Assembly: GCF_954871325.1 (NCBI RefSeq)
Contig: NC_088779.1
Location: 14,696,846-14,760,845 of the forward strand
Direction: 5' to 3'
Source of the DNA: Gordionus sp. m RMFG-2023
Lineage: Eukaryota; Nematomorpha; Gordioida; Chordodea; Parachordodidae
Length of the DNA: 64,000 bases
Shown: positions 57,869-64,000 of the stretch, one piece after another
Layout of the letters: the number at the start of each line of letters is the position of its first letter
How positions within the stretch are numbered: the stretch's first letter is position 1
Notes under the pieces: generated by a model
The model's database searches: none
What the model saw: the letters and a program-made list of their open reading frames with translations, nothing else
Told to the model about the DNA's origin: nothing
Position numbers and translations under genes: made by a program

Positions 57869-60357
57869 AAAAATCCTGCGCTCGTTATGCCTCGCCGATT
57901 TGCCTTATTTTCATAAACAGTCTATCTATATTATTTGAATTCTATGCATCGCCATAAAATATTGAGCGTTAATTTTAAAAATCTCATTTGGAATGAAATA
58001 CTTGATAATTATTGTTATTCTATGATTATGAGATGCCTTTAATTCATATTGATAAAAAAGAAATTATTAAATTATTTAACATTAATATATTTGCCTCTTC
58101 GAAAAATGAAGATGAGTGTACACTTCTTTTAGAAAAAAATATTCATATTATAACATCATATCATTTAAAAATTCATTTGCAAATATTATATAGTCAATGT
58201 TATAAGTTATTTAAATATTCAATTGATCAGGTAATTAAAATAGATTAAGGATATACTATTTTTAAATTTTTTAGAACTATTATGATATTTCCATTAAAAT
58301 TGCAAAATTCTTATACAATGAGTTATCAAAATATGAAAATGAATGCAAAAATAATATTAAGGATTTAATTGAAGAATTAAAAATATTAAAACCATATATT
58401 AAAAACATTTATGTCTTGGTGTGGAATAAAATAGTTAACCTTCAAAAAATATTAGAATCACTAGATAAACTTGAGCATGTATATTCTGAGTTATTATTCT
58501 TGACTAATGGTAAATATATAATGGGCTATTTCTTAATGGCCCTTATTTTTGGACAAAAATCAGGGGAAGTTATAATGCCTTCTATCTTATTTGATCTCAA
58601 TAATATTTATGATATAAAATTATGCAATAATGATTTTTTTTTAACTAAGATGATATGGTTTTTCAAATTAATTTCAAAATTGAGCAGTTCAATTTATAAA
58701 AAAATAATTTCATTGCTCCCAAATAATCAAATTATTTATGATGAACATCATTTTGATACTCTATATGATGATCTAATATTAAATACATCAATATTAAGTG
58801 AATTTCAAAATATAAATTTGCCTGCATTTTATAATTTAATAACAATTGTCCATCAAACAATTAAATATACATCATATGAAACCTATATTCATCTAATTTA
58901 TCAAAATGACAAAGAATATAAAAGTAATATTTATATGTATTTGAATTTTAAACATTTGTAATTTTAGAAAATAATATGAATAAAGAGAACATGACAATAT
59001 GTTTATCTAACATTCAAAATAATCTTATGAAATTTATTTTTAATATGATGCCTCCATCTTACACTGATCTTAACCTCAAGCAGCAGAAAATTATTTTAAA
59101 TGAAAATTATTTTTTTTCAGATAAAATGTTAACATATTTAATTCATAATTCTTTGAATTTTTTTCGGATGATATTTGATAGCTTAAAACCAATGAAAGAT
59201 ATATTTTTAATGATTATAAATACTTGTCAAAATATTAACCACCATATCAAGAAATTTTCTTTTTTAAAAAATGATAACAATGTTTATGATACTGAAATTA
59301 GAGTTTTATCTCACACCTATTTCCAGTTTTCAAGATTGTTAATTTGTCTAGAATATTTTTCAACTCTTTTATTTGAAAAGGAGACTAATACAGAATCAAA
59401 TGATATAGTAATAAAATATACCAACTTTTATTTGTCTACTATTAAATTTATTCAAAATCATGATAAAAATGAAAAATTGATTATAAACCTGGGTATAAAT
59501 AGCATATATAATTATATACTGATGGTTATAATAAATCATCTACATAATTCCAAAGACTATCTTAATTTTTTTTGCATCAATTTAAATGTTATACATGTTG
59601 AATATTTACCAAAAATTATCTTAAAAAACATCCAAACATTATTTATATCAATCAATATTGGTAAAATATTATTCAAAAACAATGAATATTTTCTGAAAAA
59701 TCTTTATAGACAATATTCTGATGATAAATACTACACAAGAGAATATTATACATTAAATTATTTTGAAGAACCCAAAAGTGATGACTTAAATATGTTTGCC
59801 AACTTTATTGAATTAGCTGTTGTTAATTATTTAATCAAAATGAAATATGATTTTTCACTATCAAACTTTTTATTTAAAATAGCAATATCGCCATATGTAA
59901 TATGCCAAATATTACATATTATATACAACATGGCTAATACTTGCTTGTTTAATAAATTTAATACAATAAAAAATAACAATGATAGCATATTAATCATGAA
60001 TAATCTCTCAAAAATTTTCAATGCACCACTTTATATTCTTGATATTCTGGAAGAGCTCATTCATATATCACAAAAATTTATTCATTACCCCTCATTTGAA
60101 TTTTTCTTATTATATAGTGTTATAGAAAAGTGTTGGATGAATCTATTATTATCTTCAACAGAAAAGTATTATTATGATGAAAAAATATGTTATATAATAT
60201 ATTTAGAATAGGTAATTTATTAAAGACCATTCAACCACATATAGCTGCTAAATGTTCACAAGAATCACATATTAATACAGACACTAAAGCTTCTTACTTT
60301 CTATTGAAGTACATGTTAAAATTTTTGGAAAGCACATCTAAAGTAAGATTAACATAA
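57869..60357 (+). CDS. FANCD2: FANCD2-like Fanconi anaemia protein, C-terminal part
   Basis: Best-supported exons: 58033-58230, 58275-58923, 58968-60165 and 60207-60357 (TAA stop). Introns are 44, 44 and 41 nt, all GT..AG, and the joins keep frame for about 731 codons. By remembered comparison with human FANCD2, ILESLDKLEHVYSELLFL resembles [38 protein letters not shown] resembles LEDLSQKLESMLTPP. EIRVLSHTYFQFSRLL resembles EYHIMSSCYQRLLQIF. FFLLYSVIEKCWMNLL resembles FVEAFLKQCMPLL. LLKTIQPHIAAKCSQESHIN, with its DT, resembles LLETFQ..HHLCGHSKIHQDT. Upstream exons are probable (57869-57919, after a 41-nt intron 57828-57868, ILRSLCLADLP; and FKNLIWNEILDN near 57974), but the frame does not run cleanly into 58033. 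FANCD2 is clamped on DNA with FANCI in crosslink repair. The protein is much shorter than usual (family about 1450 residues), all-helical and very divergent. The N-terminus is not found; a hAT fragment ends just upstream. Confidence 0.65.
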
Positions 60358-60790
60358 ATTGTGAAACCCAATTTTAAATGGGCTTTGTTTAAATTTATTA
60401 AATCACTGGTTTCTAATTTTTTTAATATGTAAACTATAAAATAAGAAAAACGCACTGCTTTACTAGCCATAAAATATAAGGTTGTGCCGATTCACATTTT
60501 CAACGATCCGTTATTTATGTTAACTCTTTACCCCCCCCCCCCCCCCCCCACCTACCCTTCAAACCACATTAATTAAAAAATCCATATTTTCTATTCAAAA
60601 AACAAAATTATTACTTAATTTTAGTATTTTTATTTCTACTATTAAGACTATAATTTTTTTTAAATTTTTTTTATTATAACAGATAAAAAAAAATATTTAA
60701 TAATGTTTACATTTTGTTTTAAATAATATATATGTTGGTATGAATTATAAAATTGTAATATTTAATATAAAAAATTATAATATATTAGTT
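60358..60790. other. 3' flank of FANCD2-like gene with C-run
   Basis: Holds a 19-nt C homopolymer near 60531-60549 and A/T-rich DNA. No further FANCD2 exon encoding the usual LTLNNCREAFW-like end was seen. Confidence 0.4.
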
Positions 60791-60791
60791 T

Positions 60792-61025
60792 TTAAAATAA
60801 ATATGAGAGCCTCTCGATTTTCTGGCAATAAGCTTCTACGATGTAGACTATCTCACCTTTCGTACTGAAGATTAACTCAGATTGGACACTTGTTGCAAGA
60901 GGCTCCAAAAATTTACATACAAGTTTTGACAAAGTTGGATACTTTTCAGCATTATTTCTCCAGTAATCAAGTGGATGCACGGGATATAATATCAATGCTA
61001 TTAGAGTTATCATAAACACAAACAT
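60792..61025 (-). pseudogene. hAT transposase C-terminal fragment
   Basis: 77 open codons on the minus strand containing HPLDYWRNNAEKYPTLSKLV and then SVQSELIFSTKGEIV. This is the hAT dimerisation block (DPL.YW..N...YP.LS.LA...L, then S...ER.FS..G.I). It lacks the catalytic core and terminal repeats. It lies tail-to-tail with the FANCD2-like gene. Confidence 0.75.
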
Positions 61026-61033
61026 AAAATTAC

Positions 61034-61530
61034 CAGGGATTATCCAAACCGAACCTGAATCAAACCGTTAAAAACCGGAACCAAACCTAAACCTCTAAAA
61101 AACTCTAGCTGAATCTGAACCAAACTGTTATAATGTCTCTGAACCGGTTCGAGCCTCATGATTTTATGCTTATAAAACAATATGTAAGTTATTATTAGTA
61201 TATTGAAAAAATTTCATTCAAATTATTTTAAAGATTATCATCAATCACATTTGATTGATAAGTGTTGGTCATAATTTTTATAAACTTTATTATATTTTCT
61301 TTTTCAACATTTTTTAAAATATTTTAAGCTTATAAATTATAATGTTTAGAGAAAAATTAAATCCAAAATATTATAAATGACACATCAAATCTGATATCAT
61401 ATTGGCAGTGCCGGCTACCCAAGTTAATGTGGAAATATGTTTTTCAACAATAAAATTTATACTATCTCCATGTAATTTGAGTGAGACGAATTTTGAAAGT
61501 ATATTAATTGTGCGGCTAAAAAAAATTTAA
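61034..61530 (+). mobile_element. hAT fragment with ACCGAACC-rich end
   Basis: Begins CAGGGATTATCCAAACCGAACC with repeated AACCGGTTCG-type subterminal motifs. At 61405-61530 it encodes VPATQVNVEICFSTIKFILS and then ILIVRLKKI with a stop, a hAT C-terminal block. Most of the transposase and the right terminal repeat are missing. Confidence 0.65.
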
Positions 61531-61599
61531 GTAAAAAAAAGTAAAATATTGTTCATATTTAATCTATGGAAGTCCCTCTCATTAGTCGATCCTCCATCG

Positions 61600-61960
61600 T
61601 CGGCACTAGTGTTGTTAATTAGTTGATTTCTTCCGACTAAGACTAATAGTCGTAGTCGAGGAAATCGACTAAAAACTTTAGCGACTAAATTAGTCGATTA
61701 GTCGACTAATTTGGTCGACTAATTTAGTTGACTAAAACGACTAATTAGTCGACTAAAAAAGACTAATTAGTCGACTAAAAACGACTAATTAGTCGACTAA
61801 AACGACTAATTTAGTCGACTAAAAGGACTAATTAGTCGACTAAAAACGACTAATTTAGTCGACTAAAACGACTAATTAGTCGACTAAAAGCGACTAATTT
61901 AGTTGACTAAAACGACTAATTAGTCGACTAAAAGCGACTAATTTAGTCGACTAATCAGAG
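61600..61960. repeat. TTAGTCGACTAA palindromic tandem array
   Basis: About 14 units of 20-23 bp built on the palindrome TTAGTCGACTAA separated by AAACGACTAA spacers. It begins near TAGTGTTGTTAATTAG, which resembles the ends of some hAT elements, so it may be an expanded subterminal repeat. Confidence 0.93.
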
Positions 61961-62039
61961 AAGATAAACAAAAAGAAGTAAAGTGAGAATTTGTCATTAA
62001 AATAACTATATGAGTTATATATAAGTTATTTTTAATATT

Positions 62040-63240
62040 TTTTGAATTTATTTTTCTTTGAAGGAACAGGTTAAAATTATAAATTGTTATTTTTGAACTT
62101 TTTTTAAATTATTTTAAAGCAAGGTATATATATTGTAAACATGTTAAATCAAAATTTCAGTGAAGATGTACCATAGAAAAGTGACAATTGTCATAATCGT
62201 CATTTTTAAGTTTTTTTGAAATTTTTTGAAGCATATGGGTAAAAATATATATTGTAAACATGTCATATTTAAATTTCAGTGAAGATGTACCATAGAAAAG
62301 TGACAATTGTCATAATCGTCATTTATAGGTTTTTTTGAAATTTTTTGAAGCAAATGGGTAAAAATATATATTGTAAACATGTTATATTTAAATTTCAGTG
62401 AAGATGTACCATAGAAAAGTGACAATTGTCATAATCGTCATTTATAGGTTTTTTTGAAATTTTATGAAGCAAATGGGTAAAAATATATATTGTAAACATG
62501 TTATATTTAAATTTCAGTGAAGATGTACCATAGAAAAGTGACAATTGTCATAATCGTCATTTATAGGTTTTTTTGAAATTTTTTGAAGCAAATGGGTAAA
62601 AATATATATTGTAAACGTGTTAAAATAAAATTTAAGCGAAGATGTACCATAGAAAAGTGACAATTGTCATAATCGTCATTTTTAAGTTTTTTTGAAGCAA
62701 ATAGGTAAAAATATATATTGTAAACATGTTAAAATAAAATTTAAGCGAAGATGTACCATAGAAAAGTGACAATTTTCATAAACGTCATTTATAGGTTTTT
62801 TTTGAAATTTTTTGAAGCAAATGGGTAAAAATATATTGTAAAAATGTTATATTTAAATTTCAGTGAAGATGTACGATAGTAAAGTGACAATTGTCATAAT
62901 CGTCATTTTTAAGTTTTTTTGAAATTTTTTGAAGCAAATGGGCAAAAATATATATTTTAAGCATGTTTTATTTAAATTTAAGCGAAGATGTACCATAGAA
63001 AAGTGACAATTGTCATAATCGTCATTTTTAAGTTTTTTTGAAATTTTGAAGCAAATAGGTAAAAATATATACTGTAAACATGATAAATTAAAATTTCAGT
63101 GAAGATGTACCATAGAAAAGTGACAATTCTCATAATCATTATTTTTTAAACTTTTTTGAAGTAACAGAGTAAAATAAATTGTAAACATGTTAATTTGAAA
63201 TTTAAATGAGGATGTGACATATGACAATTAATATATTCGT
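62040..63240. repeat. 119-bp satellite-like array
   Basis: Nine to ten tandem copies, mostly 119 bp, each with GAAGATGTACCATAGAAAAG, GACAATTGTCATAATCGTCA and GGGTAAAAATATATATTGTA. The middle copies are nearly identical and the outer ones are shorter or more diverged, as expected from unequal exchange. GACAATTGTC is a 10-bp palindrome conserved in most units. Confidence 0.95.
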
Positions 63241-64000
63241 TAATTTTAAGATCTTTAGAATCATTGCTGAAACGAGCTAGGATTTAGCTTACGCCCTTCC
63301 ATCTAATTTTAAAAGTGCTAACGGACCGATTTAAAAATTTAAACTTTTATTAGTTATTTAAAATTTATTAGTAAACATTAAAAAATATATGCTTCATTGA
63401 TATTAATGTTGAGAGAAGGTAATTAGATTAAAAATACTTTTTGGATTTTTTTGTATGTAACTAACATCGACGTGGATTAAAATTTAATTTTACACTTTTT
63501 CCCAAAAGCAAAGAAAATTCAATTATAAATGAAGTCAAGATTATATCACACAAAAGAAGGGTGTAAATTACAATTTATTTAAAGGATTCAATATGATATA
63601 TATATTTAACTATCAATTGATTTTTTTTAAACTTATAAATGTTTAAAATAAATAAAATATCTTTGAAAACCTAGAAAATAAATTATACAAAAATATCTTT
63701 TTCAATATTGATATTTGAGGTTCAAAATCAAACCTAGATAAGAGTGATTATGATCGATCATCGGAATTATCTGATGATTGCAACTTCTAATTCATTTTTT
63801 TTATTCTTAATCCAGTATCTGGTTCCACGTGAAAATTGATATATGAATTAATTCAATAAATAACCATATCATACCTTAATTTTAGAAAAATGATTTTTCA
63901 ATTATTATGTTTTTAAAATCAAAAAATAAAATTTAATTTAAAAAATAGTATATTCTGAAATTTTCATATATTTTTCCTTATTTTTATAAGTTGTTTTGTT
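63241..64000. other. AT-rich DNA, no gene recognised
   Basis: No coding region supported. A minus-strand stretch near 63.72-63.79 kb (KLQSSDNSDD, later LSRFDFEPQISILKK) looks exon-like but contains a stop and has no recognised family. Confidence 0.4.

Noticed and set aside
58958-58967. A 10-nt intron between the two large FANCD2-like ORFs
   Set aside because: Too short to splice. The GT at 58924 gives a 44-nt intron matching its neighbours and keeps frame.
60117-60161. Alternative 45-nt intron near the FANCD2 3' end
   Set aside because: It would not restore the frame of the conserved LLKTIQ block. The 41-nt intron at 60166-60206 does, and also keeps the EKCWMNLL match.

Overview
This is an AT-rich eukaryotic window dominated by transposable elements. 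Two host genes can be pieced together from short exons separated by 38-44 nt GT..AG introns, so most real exons are shorter than an ordinary ORF cutoff. Introns of 38-44 nt, a 0.9 kb degenerate CCCTAA (TTAGGG) array, BED-finger hAT transposases, a FLYWCH/Mutator remnant and Ty3/gypsy elements suggest a compact-intron animal or close relative, possibly a reduced parasitic lineage. That is inference; I could not name the species.

Layout. 1-3.4 kb: tandem repeats and gene-free DNA. 3.4-10.05 kb: tandem-repeat leader followed by a Ty3/gypsy element with large open frames and an extra 3' zinc-knuckle ORF. 10.3-11.2 kb: foldback element. 11.9-15.4 kb: near-intact hAT element with BED-finger transposase and a perfect 8-bp target duplication. 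15.9-17.8 kb: inverted pair of hAT 5' ends. 17.8-19.1 kb: minus-strand host exons, of which four encode the N-terminal half of a proteasome lid subunit (Rpn12/PSMD8).

19.5-40.4 kb: one non-autonomous hAT copy, whose two ends still carry the same 8-bp duplication, has been split by about 19 kb of nested DNA. That DNA comprises LTR remnants, an old Ty3/gypsy copy with its own hAT insertion, the telomere-like array, hAT fragments, and a second old Ty3/gypsy copy carrying two hATs and a Tc1/mariner. 40.4-46.5 kb: a hAT element with a second hAT inside its transposase gene. 47.3-48.1 kb: an old LTR-element integrase remnant. 48.1-53.6 kb: old hAT and FLYWCH/Mutator remnants, minisatellites and a 315-bp MITE. 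54.6-56.6 kb: an intact copy of the non-autonomous hAT that is split at 19.5-40.4 kb.

57.8-60.4 kb: a plus-strand host gene whose spliced product looks like a short, divergent FANCD2 (Fanconi anaemia DNA crosslink repair). hAT remnants lie on both sides. 61.6-63.2 kb: two satellite-like arrays. The rest is AT-rich DNA without recognisable genes. There is no operon-like organisation. The main functional themes are a DNA-repair gene and a proteasome gene embedded in a hAT-rich repeat landscape.
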